A stretch of 8,028 nt of DNA from an uncultured Collinsella sp. (lineage in GTDB: Bacteria > Actinomycetota > Coriobacteriia > Coriobacteriales > Coriobacteriaceae), in contig UQQL01000077.1 in assembly GCA_900543275.1 (NCBI GenBank), positions 1 to 8,028 on the forward strand, in the 5' to 3' direction. The translations under genes were made by a program, and so were the position numbers. Numbering within the stretch: position 1 is the stretch's first letter; each line of letters starts with the position of its first letter. This document shows positions 1 through 6,693 of this stretch, piece by piece. The notes under the pieces are model-generated. The model was not told the origin of the DNA. It saw nothing but the letters and a program-made list of their open reading frames with translations, and did not search any database.

Positions 1-22
1 GTCAGATGTGTATAAGAGACAG
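1..22 (+). other. Sequencing adapter remnant (Nextera/Tn5 mosaic end)
   Basis: Bases 4-22 read AGATGTGTATAAGAGACAG, the 19-bp Tn5 mosaic end used in Nextera libraries. The three bases before it (GTC) match the preceding bases of the read-1 adapter. It sits at the very first base of the window and no transposase or second end is nearby, so it is an untrimmed library adapter at a contig end and not a biological transposon end. It happens to be in frame with the tyrA fragment, adding the false residues MYKRQ (8-22) in front of the genuine protein. Confidence 0.97.
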
Positions 23-634
23 ATCATGGGCCCCGTGGTGATCGACACGGTGGGCGTCAAGGGCATCGTGTGCGAGCGCGCCTTTGAGCTAGCCCGCGAG
101 CACGGCTTTTACTTTGTGGGCGCGCACCCCATGGCGGGCACGCAGTACTCGGGCTATGCGCACTCCCGCGCCGACCTGTTCCAGGGCGCCCCGCTCGTGC
201 TCGTACCGCCCGCGGTGGACGATGCGCTCAAACTGGAGCTTTTGGGCCAGGTGCGCGAGATGGTACGCCCCTTGGGCTTTGGCAAGTTCAGCGTGACCAG
301 CGCCGCCGAGCACGACCGCGTCATCGCCTTTACGAGCCAGCTCGCGCACGTCGTCTCCAACGCCTATGTTAAGAGCCCGACCGCTCAGGTCCACCACGGC
401 TTTTCGGCCGGTAGCTACCGCGATCTCACCCGCGTGGCGCACCTCAACCCGCAAATGTGGTCCGAGCTCATGATCGACGACGCCGACGCGCTCGCCTTCG
501 AGATCGACCATCTGATCGAATCGCTTGGCGCCTACAGCCGCGCGCTCAAGGACCGCGACCAGCGCTATCTGGAGAATCTCCTTGCCGAGGGCGACCGCAT
601 TAAGCGCGCACTCGACGACGAGGCCTCCCACTAG
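23..634 (+). CDS. tyrA: Prephenate dehydrogenase, C-terminal part (5' end missing)
   Basis: This enzyme oxidatively decarboxylates prephenate to 4-hydroxyphenylpyruvate with NAD(P)+, the committed step to tyrosine, in the cytoplasm. About 203 genomic codons are present. A full-length family member has roughly 280-300, so the start and the glycine-rich dinucleotide-binding loop are lost at the contig end. Visible family motifs are DTVGVKG (about 44-64), the HPMAG substrate loop with its histidine at 125-127, SQLAH with the conserved histidine at 347-349, and RDLTRVAHLNPQMW (about 419-460). The ATG at 8 lies in the adapter and the ATG at 26 falls inside the nucleotide-binding domain, so neither is the true start. 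The protein stops soon after the helical dimerisation domain, so there is no C-terminal ACT domain. aroB follows after 36 nt, consistent with an operon. Confidence 0.93.
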   Translation: MMGPVVIDTVGVKGIVCERAFELAREHGFYFVGAHPMAGTQYSGYAHSRADLFQGAPLVLVPPAVDDALKLELLGQVREMVRPLGFGKFSVTSAAEHDRVIAFTSQLAHVVSNAYVKSPTAQVHHGFSAGSYRDLTRVAHLNPQMWSELMIDDADALAFEIDHLIESLGAYSRALKDRDQRYLENLLAEGDRIKRALDDEASH

Positions 635-670
635 ACCACCCACCACGCCAGGTCGAAAGGACCGAAGCTT

Positions 671-1777
671 ATGGCGATTACCATCGATATCGACACTGCA
701 CGCCCCTACCAGGTGCATGTTGGCACGTTTTTGCTGGAGCAGGCGGGGCCGCTCGTGCGCGCCACCGCCGGCGGCACCAAGGCCGTCATCGTGACGGACA
801 CCAACGTGGGCCCGCTCTACCAGATGCCCGTTAAGCAGAGCCTGGAGGCGTCAGGCTACGAGGTGAGCATCTGCACCTTCGAGGCCGGCGAGGCCCATAA
901 GCGCGCTGAGACCTACGTTGCCATTTTGGAGTTTGTGGCCGAGCACGAGCTTTCGCGCTCCGACGTGATCGTGGCACTCGGCGGTGGTGTCGTGGGCGAC
1001 GTGGCGGGCTTTGTGGCCGCCACCTACATGCGCGGCTGCAAGTTTGTGCAGATCCCCACGAGCCTGCTCGCCATGGTGGATTCGTCGGTGGGAGGCAAGA
1101 CCGCCATCGACCTGGCTGCCGGCAAGAACTTGGCCGGCGCCTTTTGGCAGCCGAGCGTGGTTATCGCCGACGTGGGGTGCCTGGCCACCCTCACGCCCGA
1201 GCGGTTCGCCGACGGCTGCGGCGAGGTCGTCAAGCACGCCGTGATCGCCGATCCGGAGCTTTTCGCCGAGCTGGAGAAGACCCCGCTCACGCTGGAGCTG
1301 CTCAACCGCGATGTGGCCCGCGTAGCGCTCATCATCGCCCGCAATATCGACATCAAGCGCGCCGTGGTCGTCGCCGACGAGCGCGAAACCAACCAGCGCA
1401 AGCTCCTCAATTTTGGACACAGCGCCGGGCACGCCGTCGAGGCCTGCGAGCACTTTGAGCTCGGACACGGCAACTGCGTTTCAATCGGCATGGGCATCAT
1501 CACGCGCGCCGCGGCCCTGCACGGCGTTTGCGATGCCGCACTGCCCGGTCGTATTGAGGAACTCTGCGCCCGCCATGGCCTCAAGACCCGCTGCGACCTA
1601 GATGCCGATGCCGTCTTTGCCGAGGCGCTCCACGACAAGAAGCGCGCGGGCGACACCATCGACCTGGTGATTCCGCACGGCATTGGCCGCTGCAGCATCG
1701 ACCGCACGCCACTTTCCACTTTCCACGAACTCATTGCCGAGGGCCTCGGCCAGAAGGGAGACGCATCCGCATGCTAG
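671..1777 (+). CDS. aroB: 3-dehydroquinate synthase
   Basis: This enzyme converts DAHP to 3-dehydroquinate, step 2 of the shikimate pathway, using NAD+ and a divalent metal (usually zinc). The protein is 368 aa, the normal family length. The NAD-binding GGGVVGD is at residues 104-110 and the DSSVGGKTAID signature is at about 137-147 with K143. Metal ligands are E185 (GCGEVVKHA), H250 (first histidine of GHSAGHA) and H266 (ELGHG). The H250-H266 spacing of 16 equals that of H271-H287 in the Aspergillus enzyme. H254 is the additional active-site histidine. The ATG at 671 follows a GAAAGGA ribosome site (655-661), and the N-terminal residues already align with the family, so this start is favoured. 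The last codons overlap the aroA start, implying translational coupling. Nothing appears broken. Confidence 0.97.
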   Translation: MAITIDIDTARPYQVHVGTFLLEQAGPLVRATAGGTKAVIVTDTNVGPLYQMPVKQSLEASGYEVSICTFEAGEAHKRAETYVAILEFVAEHELSRSDVIVALGGGVVGDVAGFVAATYMRGCKFVQIPTSLLAMVDSSVGGKTAIDLAAGKNLAGAFWQPSVVIADVGCLATLTPERFADGCGEVVKHAVIADPELFAELEKTPLTLELLNRDVARVALIIARNIDIKRAVVVADERETNQRKLLNFGHSAGHAVEACEHFELGHGNCVSIGMGIITRAAALHGVCDAALPGRIEELCARHGLKTRCDLDADAVFAEALHDKKRAGDTIDLVIPHGIGRCSIDRTPLSTFHELIAEGLGQKGDASAC

Positions 1778-3090
1778 CCCGCATCACCCCGTCCCCGCTT
1801 AAGGGCACCGTTCCCGCCATCGCGTCCAAGTCGATGGCGCATCGCCTCATCATCTGCGCTGCGCTTGCCAACGGCGAGACGCACGTCACCTGCAACACCA
1901 CCTGCGCCGACATCGAGGCCACGGTGCGCTGCCTTACGGCACTGGGTGCTCGCATCGAGACCGTCGAGGACGGCTTCCAGGTCCACCCCACCATGAAGAG
2001 TGTTGAGTTTGGCCTGCTCAAGGCCCTTGCCGGCAGCACGCTTGACTGCGGTGAAAGTGGATCCACGCTCCGCTTTATGTTGCCCGTCGCCTGCGCGCTG
2101 GGCGCAGAAGCAACTTTTGTGGGTCAGGGGCGCTTGGGCGCCCGCCCGCTCTCCCCGCTCTCGGACGAGATCATCGCCGCCGGCTGCGACCTACAGGGTC
2201 TGGGCGGTTTTCCGCTCAAGACGAGCGGCCGCATGCGCCCGGGCACCTTTGTGCTTCCGGGCAACGTGAGCTCGCAGTACATCTCGGGCCTGCTGCTGGC
2301 AGCCCCGCTGCTGGCCCAGCCCTCCTGCGTGCAGGTAACCGGCCTCATCGAGAGCCGCCCCTACATCAACCTGACGATACAGGCCATGAAGGCCTTTGGC
2401 GTCGAGGTCAACGTCGAGCGCATTCCGGCCAAGGACGGCCAGCCCGAGGTCACGAACTTCCGCGTGAGCAGTGGCTCGTACCGCACGCCCGGCAGCGTGG
2501 CCGTCGAGGGCGACTGGTCCAACGCCGCCTTTTGGCTGTGCGCCGGCGCCATCGGTACCGACCCAATCACCGTCGAGGGCGTGTCGCTAAGCTCCGCACA
2601 GGGCGACCGTAACGTGCTTGCCGCGCTTTCGCGCTTTGGCGCCCGCATCGTGCGCTCCACCAACGCCGCCACCGTGCAGTCCGACAAGCTCGCCGGCTTT
2701 GAGATGAGTGCCCACGACATTCCGGACCTGGTGCCCGTCATCTCGGCCGTGGCCTCGCTGGCACAGGGCCGCACCTTTATCCGCGATTGCGCCCGTCTAC
2801 GCATCAAGGAATCCGACCGCCTGGTCACGACCACCCGCGAGCTCACCGCGCTGGGCGCGCAGGTGCGCATTGCCGGCGATGACCTCATCATCAAGGGCGT
2901 CGATGCCTTCACCGGCGGCGAGGTCGATTCGCACAACGACCATCGCATCGCCATGATGGCCGCTATCGCCGCGAGCCGCGCCACCGGCGAGGTCGTGATC
3001 CACGGCGCCGAGGCCGTCAACAAGTCCTATCCCGATTTCTTCGACCACTACCGTCTGCTGGGCGGCAAGGTCACGCTCGAGGAGGAATAG
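1771..3090 (+). CDS. aroA: 3-phosphoshikimate 1-carboxyvinyltransferase (EPSP synthase)
   Basis: This enzyme transfers enolpyruvate from PEP to shikimate 3-phosphate (step 6) and is the target of glyphosate. The protein is 439 aa, normal for the family. Active-site residues line up with E. coli: K20, S21 and R25 in ASKSMAHR; R101 in GESGSTLRF (94-102); SSQYISG for shikimate phosphate binding; the catalytic D319 in DIPD; K346, E347 and R350 in RIKESDR; the DHR motif; and a late lysine in NKSYPDF. The D319/K346/E347/R350 block is offset by exactly 6 from E. coli D313/K340/E341/R344. The loop reads GESGSTLRF where class I enzymes have GNAGTAMRP. The start ATG overlaps the aroB stop by 7 nt (ATGCTAG), with GAAGGGAG at 1753-1760 as ribosome site inside aroB. 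Confidence 0.96.
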   Translation: MLARITPSPLKGTVPAIASKSMAHRLIICAALANGETHVTCNTTCADIEATVRCLTALGARIETVEDGFQVHPTMKSVEFGLLKALAGSTLDCGESGSTLRFMLPVACALGAEATFVGQGRLGARPLSPLSDEIIAAGCDLQGLGGFPLKTSGRMRPGTFVLPGNVSSQYISGLLLAAPLLAQPSCVQVTGLIESRPYINLTIQAMKAFGVEVNVERIPAKDGQPEVTNFRVSSGSYRTPGSVAVEGDWSNAAFWLCAGAIGTDPITVEGVSLSSAQGDRNVLAALSRFGARIVRSTNAATVQSDKLAGFEMSAHDIPDLVPVISAVASLAQGRTFIRDCARLRIKESDRLVTTTRELTALGAQVRIAGDDLIIKGVDAFTGGEVDSHNDHRIAMMAAIAASRATGEVVIHGAEAVNKSYPDFFDHYRLLGGKVTLEEE

Positions 3091-3091
3091 C

Positions 3092-4189
3092 ATGTCCTCG
3101 ACCTTTGGCAACGTCTTGCACTTAAGCATCTTCGGCCAGTCGCACTCCCCCGCCATCGGCTGCTCCCTCGATGGCATTCCGGCGGGCATCGCTGTTGACC
3201 AGGAGCAGCTGCAGGCCTTCCTCGACCGTCGTGCCCCCGGTCGCGACGAGACCGCGACCAAACGCCGCGAGGCCGACGCCGCCCACATCATCGCCGGCGT
3301 GGTCGATGGACATACCACCGGCGCGCCCATCGCCGCGATTATCGAGAACACCAACACGCGCTCCAAGGATTACTCCGAGCTGCGCCGCAAGCCCCGTCCG
3401 GGACATGCGGACTTCCCTGCGCGTGTGAAGTATCACAACATGCACGATGTCGCCGGTGGCGGTCATTTCTCCGGCCGCCTAACGGCCCCCTTATGCATCG
3501 CCGGCGGCATTGCGCTGCAGGCACTCGAGGCCCGCGGCATTAACGTGATGGCGCACGTCGCGCAGATCGGCGGCATCTCCGACCTGCCGATGGACGATAT
3601 GGTCTATCGCGAGGCCGATCGCAAGGCGATCCTTACGAACGATTTGCCGTGCATTGACGCCGCCGCAGCCGGCCGCATGCGCGAGGAGGTTCTGGCCGCG
3701 CGCGACGAGCTCGACAGCATCGGCGGCATCGTGGAGTGCGGCATTTACGGGCTTCCCGCGGGCATCGGCGACCCCATGTTCGATGGCATCGAGAACCGCA
3801 TCGCGCAAATCGCTTTTGGCATTCCAGCCGTAAAGGGCGTGGAGTTTGGCATGGGCTTTGCCGTGGCCGCCATGCGCGGCAGCGAGAACAATGATCCGTA
3901 TCGCATCGATGCCGAGACCGGCGAGATCGAGGTCGAGTCCAACAACGCCGGCGGCATCCTGGGCGGTATTTCGACCGGCGCGCCCGTCATGTGGCGCATG
4001 GCCGTAAAGCCGACGCCCTCGATTGGCCGCGAGCAGCAGACGGTGGACATGGACGCTATGGAAAATGCCGAGCTCTCGGTCCACGGCCGCCACGATCCCT
4101 GCATCGTCCCCCGAGCTGTCCCCGTAGCCGAGGCAGCCGCCGCCCTTGCCATCTGGGACGCCCTCCTCGAAGACGCCGCCCAGCGCTAA
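3092..4189 (+). CDS. aroC: Chorismate synthase
   Basis: This enzyme catalyses the last common step, EPSP to chorismate plus phosphate, by a 1,4-trans elimination that needs reduced FMN. The protein is 365 aa, typical length. The N-terminal signature has G15-Q-S-H18. PGRDETATKRREAD, the ENTNTRSKDY block and RPGHAD with H105 follow. H18 and H105 correspond to the two invariant acid/base histidines of the family (H105 to E. coli H106). The FMN/substrate loop reads GGGHFSGRLTA (about 122-132) where E. coli has GGGRSSARETA. I believe this form is common in clostridia-like lineages. The C-terminal GRHDPCIVPRAVPV is canonical. The start lies 1 nt after the aroA stop, with a strong GGAGGA (3081-3086) inside the end of aroA, so the two genes are almost certainly translated together. 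No flavin reductase domain is fused. Confidence 0.97.
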   Translation: MSSTFGNVLHLSIFGQSHSPAIGCSLDGIPAGIAVDQEQLQAFLDRRAPGRDETATKRREADAAHIIAGVVDGHTTGAPIAAIIENTNTRSKDYSELRRKPRPGHADFPARVKYHNMHDVAGGGHFSGRLTAPLCIAGGIALQALEARGINVMAHVAQIGGISDLPMDDMVYREADRKAILTNDLPCIDAAAAGRMREEVLAARDELDSIGGIVECGIYGLPAGIGDPMFDGIENRIAQIAFGIPAVKGVEFGMGFAVAAMRGSENNDPYRIDAETGEIEVESNNAGGILGGISTGAPVMWRMAVKPTPSIGREQQTVDMDAMENAELSVHGRHDPCIVPRAVPVAEAAAALAIWDALLEDAAQR

Positions 4190-4232
4190 CTACCCACCCC
4201 TCAACATCCCCCGACACGTGAAAGGGGTCTCC

Positions 4233-5378
4233 ATGGACCTTGCTGACATTCGCCAGGCCATCGATGGCATCGACACCACGCTCCTCAACAGCTTTGTCGA
4301 ACGCATGGACATTGCCACCGAGGTCGCCAAGTCAAAAATCGAGATGGGCAAGGCCGTCTTCGACCCCGCCCGTGAGCGCTCCAAGCTCAACAACCTCGCC
4401 AGCCGCGCGCCCGAGCGCTACGAGGCGCAGACCATCACCCTGTTCCGTCTCCTCATGAGCATGAGCAAGGCCGAGCAGCAGCGCTACATCAACGAGCTCA
4501 AGTGCATCACGGTGTCGCAAAAAGCCCATGCCACGGCCGTAGCCTTCGATGTGCCCTTCCCCCAAACGGCCAGCGTCGCCTGCCAGGGTGTGGAAGGTGC
4601 CTATAGCCAGATCGCCGCGTGCAAACTCTTCGACGTGCCCGACATCGCGTTCTTCGAGACCTTCGAGGGCGTCATGCGCGCCGTGCGCGACGGCTTCTGC
4701 GAGTTTGGCGTGCTGCCCATCGAGAACTCCACCGCCGGCTCAGTCAACGCCGTCTACGACCTGCTCGCCCAGTTCGACTTCTATATCGTGCGCTCGCTAC
4801 GACTCAAGATCGATCACAACTTGCTCGTCAAACCCGGCACCAAGCTCGCCGACGTGCGCGAGGTCTACAGCCACGGCCAAGCCATTGCCCAGTGTGCCGG
4901 CTTTATCGAGGCGCACGACCTGCACGCCACCAAGTACCCCAACACGGCCATGTCGGCCGAGATGGTCGCCAGCTCCGAGCGCACCGATGTTGCCGCCATC
5001 GCATCGCGCAGCTGCGCCGCACTCTACGGCTTGGAGGTACTGGAGCCCAACATCCAGGACTCGGACAACAACTACACGCGCTTTGTCGTCATCACCCGCG
5101 AGCCACGCGTCTACCCCGGCGCCAACCGCACCTCGCTCATGATTACCACGGCCAACGAGCCGGGCGCACTCTATCGCGTACTCGAGCGCTTCTACGCGCT
5201 CAATATCAACCTCATCAAGCTCGAGAGCCGCCCCATCCCCGGGCACGACTTTGAGTTTATGTTCTACTTTGACCTGGACTGCCCCTTTGGCAGCAAGGCC
5301 CTCGATGACCTGCTCGATTCCATCGACGACGTGTGCGAGAGCTTCACCTTCTTTGGCAGTTACACGGAGGTGCTCTAG
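4233..5378 (+). CDS. pheA: Bifunctional chorismate mutase / prephenate dehydratase (P-protein) with ACT domain
   Basis: This protein converts chorismate to prephenate and then to phenylpyruvate, the committed route to phenylalanine. From ATG 4233 it is 381 aa, like E. coli PheA. Residues 1-90 are an AroQ-type mutase with R7, R24, K35, D44, R47 and E48, each offset by -4 from E. coli R11, R28, K39, D48, R51 and E52. Residues about 114-290 are the dehydratase, with QGVEGAYS (118-125), ENSTAGSV (164-171) and the catalytic TRF motif at T282. The C-terminal ACT domain carries GALY (311-314) and ESRP (331-334), which form the phenylalanine site in E. coli, so feedback inhibition by Phe is expected. 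The frame stays open upstream to an ATG at 4146 inside aroC, but AAAGGGG (4221-4227) lies 5 nt before ATG 4233 and the mutase fold begins there. An in-frame GTG at 4218 is less likely. Confidence 0.95.
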   Translation: MDLADIRQAIDGIDTTLLNSFVERMDIATEVAKSKIEMGKAVFDPARERSKLNNLASRAPERYEAQTITLFRLLMSMSKAEQQRYINELKCITVSQKAHATAVAFDVPFPQTASVACQGVEGAYSQIAACKLFDVPDIAFFETFEGVMRAVRDGFCEFGVLPIENSTAGSVNAVYDLLAQFDFYIVRSLRLKIDHNLLVKPGTKLADVREVYSHGQAIAQCAGFIEAHDLHATKYPNTAMSAEMVASSERTDVAAIASRSCAALYGLEVLEPNIQDSDNNYTRFVVITREPRVYPGANRTSLMITTANEPGALYRVLERFYALNINLIKLESRPIPGHDFEFMFYFDLDCPFGSKALDDLLDSIDDVCESFTFFGSYTEVL

Positions 5379-6629
5379 ATGACCGATGTCGCCGCAACCC
5401 GCCCCTACGGCGTGCTGGGCCGCGTGCTGGGCCACAGCTACACCCCGACCATCTACAAGGAGCTCGCGGGGCTCGAGTACGTACGATTTGAGCGCGAGCC
5501 CGAGGACCTCCAGGCTTTTATGACGGGTGACGAATGGGAGGGCACCAACGTGACCATCCCCTACAAGCGCGCCGTCATGGAATACCTGGACGAGTTGAGT
5601 CCACTCGCCGAGCGTATGGGAAACGTCAACACCATCACGCGCCTGCCCGACGGCCGCCTGCGCGGCGACAACACCGACTACTTCGGCTTTCAGTGCCTAG
5701 TCGAGGAGCTGGGCGTTGAGGTCGCCGGCAAGAAGGCCCTCGTGCTCGGTGCCACCGGTGGCGCCGGCACCACTGCCAGCATGGTGCTCGGCGACCTGGG
5801 CGCCATCGTCGTGCCGGTCGGCCGCACGAGCGAAGTCAACTACGACAACATCGCGCAGCAGTCCGACGCCGCACTGCTCGTCAACTGCACGCCCGCCGGC
5901 ATGTTCCCCCACTGTCCCGACGCCCCCTGCACACTCGAGGGGCTCAATGCGCTCGAGGGCGTTATCGACATTGTCTACAACCCCGCTCGCACGGGACTCA
6001 TGCTCGAGGCCGAGCGCCGCGACATCCCCTGCATCGGCGGTCTGCTCATGCTCGTGGCCCAGGCGGCGCAAGCCGTTGAGCGCTACACCGGCCAGGTCAC
6101 TCCGCGCGAGCGCATTCTGTACGTAACGGAGCGCCTGTCACGCCGCGAACAGAACATCGCGCTGATCGGCATGCCGGGCTCGGGCAAGACCCGTGTGGGC
6201 GAGCAGATTGCCCTGCTCACGGGACGAGAGCACATCGATCTGGATCGCGCCCTCGAGGAGCGCCTGGGCATGCCCTGCGCCGACTTTATCGTCGAGAGCG
6301 GCGAGGCGGCCTTCCGCGAGCAGGAGACGGCGGTGCTGGCCGGCATCTCCAAGTGCAGCGGCCTGGTGCTTTCCACGGGCGGCGGCGTGGTCACGCGCGA
6401 CGAGAACTACCCGCTACTGCACCAGAACAGCCAGATCGTGATGCTCAACCGCAAGCTCGACGAACTCGCCCACAAGGGACGCCCCATCACCGCCCGCGAT
6501 GGTATCGACAAGCTGGCCGAGCAGCGCATGCCGCGCTACCGCGCCTGGGCCGACTACATCATCGACTCGCGCGACTGCGCCGCCAACACCGCCCAAACCC
6601 TCCTCGACACCCTCCCACCCGCTCTCTAA
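5379..6629 (+). CDS. aroE-aroK: Fused shikimate dehydrogenase - shikimate kinase
   Basis: One continuous 416-aa frame carries two consecutive pathway enzymes. Residues about 8-250 are AroE (3-dehydroshikimate to shikimate, NADPH): the shikimate-binding GHSYTPT (18-24), NVTIPYK with catalytic K63, DNTD with catalytic D100, the dinucleotide loop GATGGAG, VNCTPAGM, and the C-terminal GGLLMLVAQA. Residues about 258-416 are shikimate kinase: Walker A GMPGSGKT (264-271, K270), DLD (287-289), FREQE with R313, GGG (334-336), lid arginine R368 in GRPIT, and R383 near RMPRYRAWADY. All catalytic positions I can place are intact, so both activities are predicted. The region after the dinucleotide loop is shorter than in E. 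coli AroE. The ATG directly abuts the pheA stop (TAGATG), with GGAGGTG at 5366-5372. The fusion could channel shikimate between sites, but this is inference. Confidence 0.95.
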   Translation: MTDVAATRPYGVLGRVLGHSYTPTIYKELAGLEYVRFEREPEDLQAFMTGDEWEGTNVTIPYKRAVMEYLDELSPLAERMGNVNTITRLPDGRLRGDNTDYFGFQCLVEELGVEVAGKKALVLGATGGAGTTASMVLGDLGAIVVPVGRTSEVNYDNIAQQSDAALLVNCTPAGMFPHCPDAPCTLEGLNALEGVIDIVYNPARTGLMLEAERRDIPCIGGLLMLVAQAAQAVERYTGQVTPRERILYVTERLSRREQNIALIGMPGSGKTRVGEQIALLTGREHIDLDRALEERLGMPCADFIVESGEAAFREQETAVLAGISKCSGLVLSTGGGVVTRDENYPLLHQNSQIVMLNRKLDELAHKGRPITARDGIDKLAEQRMPRYRAWADYIIDSRDCAANTAQTLLDTLPPAL

Positions 6630-6631
6630 TC

Positions 6632-6672
6632 AAAACCACCACAAAGGGGACAGGCAACTTTGTGGTGGTTTT
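6632..6672. terminator. Perfect 15-bp inverted repeat between aroE-aroK and aroQ
   Basis: The left arm AAAACCACCACAAAG (6632-6646) and right arm CTTTGTGGTGGTTTT (6658-6672) are perfect reverse complements around an 11-nt loop, GGGACAGGCAA. The A-run on the left and T-run on the right give a bidirectional rho-independent terminator shape. The T-run is only four long and belongs to the stem, so strength is uncertain. It starts 3 nt after the aroE-aroK stop and ends 21 nt before the aroQ start. It could instead be an extragenic REP-like palindrome or an mRNA-stabilising hairpin. Confidence 0.6.
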
Positions 6673-6693
6673 CCAATCGCAAAGGAAGCAACC

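Noticed and set aside
1..22. Mosaic end as evidence of a Tn5-like transposon insertion
   Set aside because: It is at the exact window edge, continues with adapter-specific bases upstream, and has no transposase or target duplication. It is a library adapter.
89..718. Long minus-strand ORFs opposite the aro genes (e.g. 89-718, 851-1468, 2361-3023, 3491-4093, 4797-5435)
   Set aside because: They are antisense shadows caused by high GC and rarity of stops. Each lies opposite a gene with clear family motifs and has low-complexity composition with no recognisable motifs.
4146..4232. Upstream in-frame start (ATG 4146) for pheA
   Set aside because: It would lie inside aroC, lacks a ribosome site, and adds a proline/serine-rich stretch that is not part of the chorismate mutase fold. 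ATG 4233 has AAAGGGG 5 nt upstream.
5379..6629. AroE-AroK fusion as an assembly or frameshift artefact
   Set aside because: The frame is continuous with uniform codon use through the linker, and both domains are complete at the junction, so a real fusion is the simpler reading.
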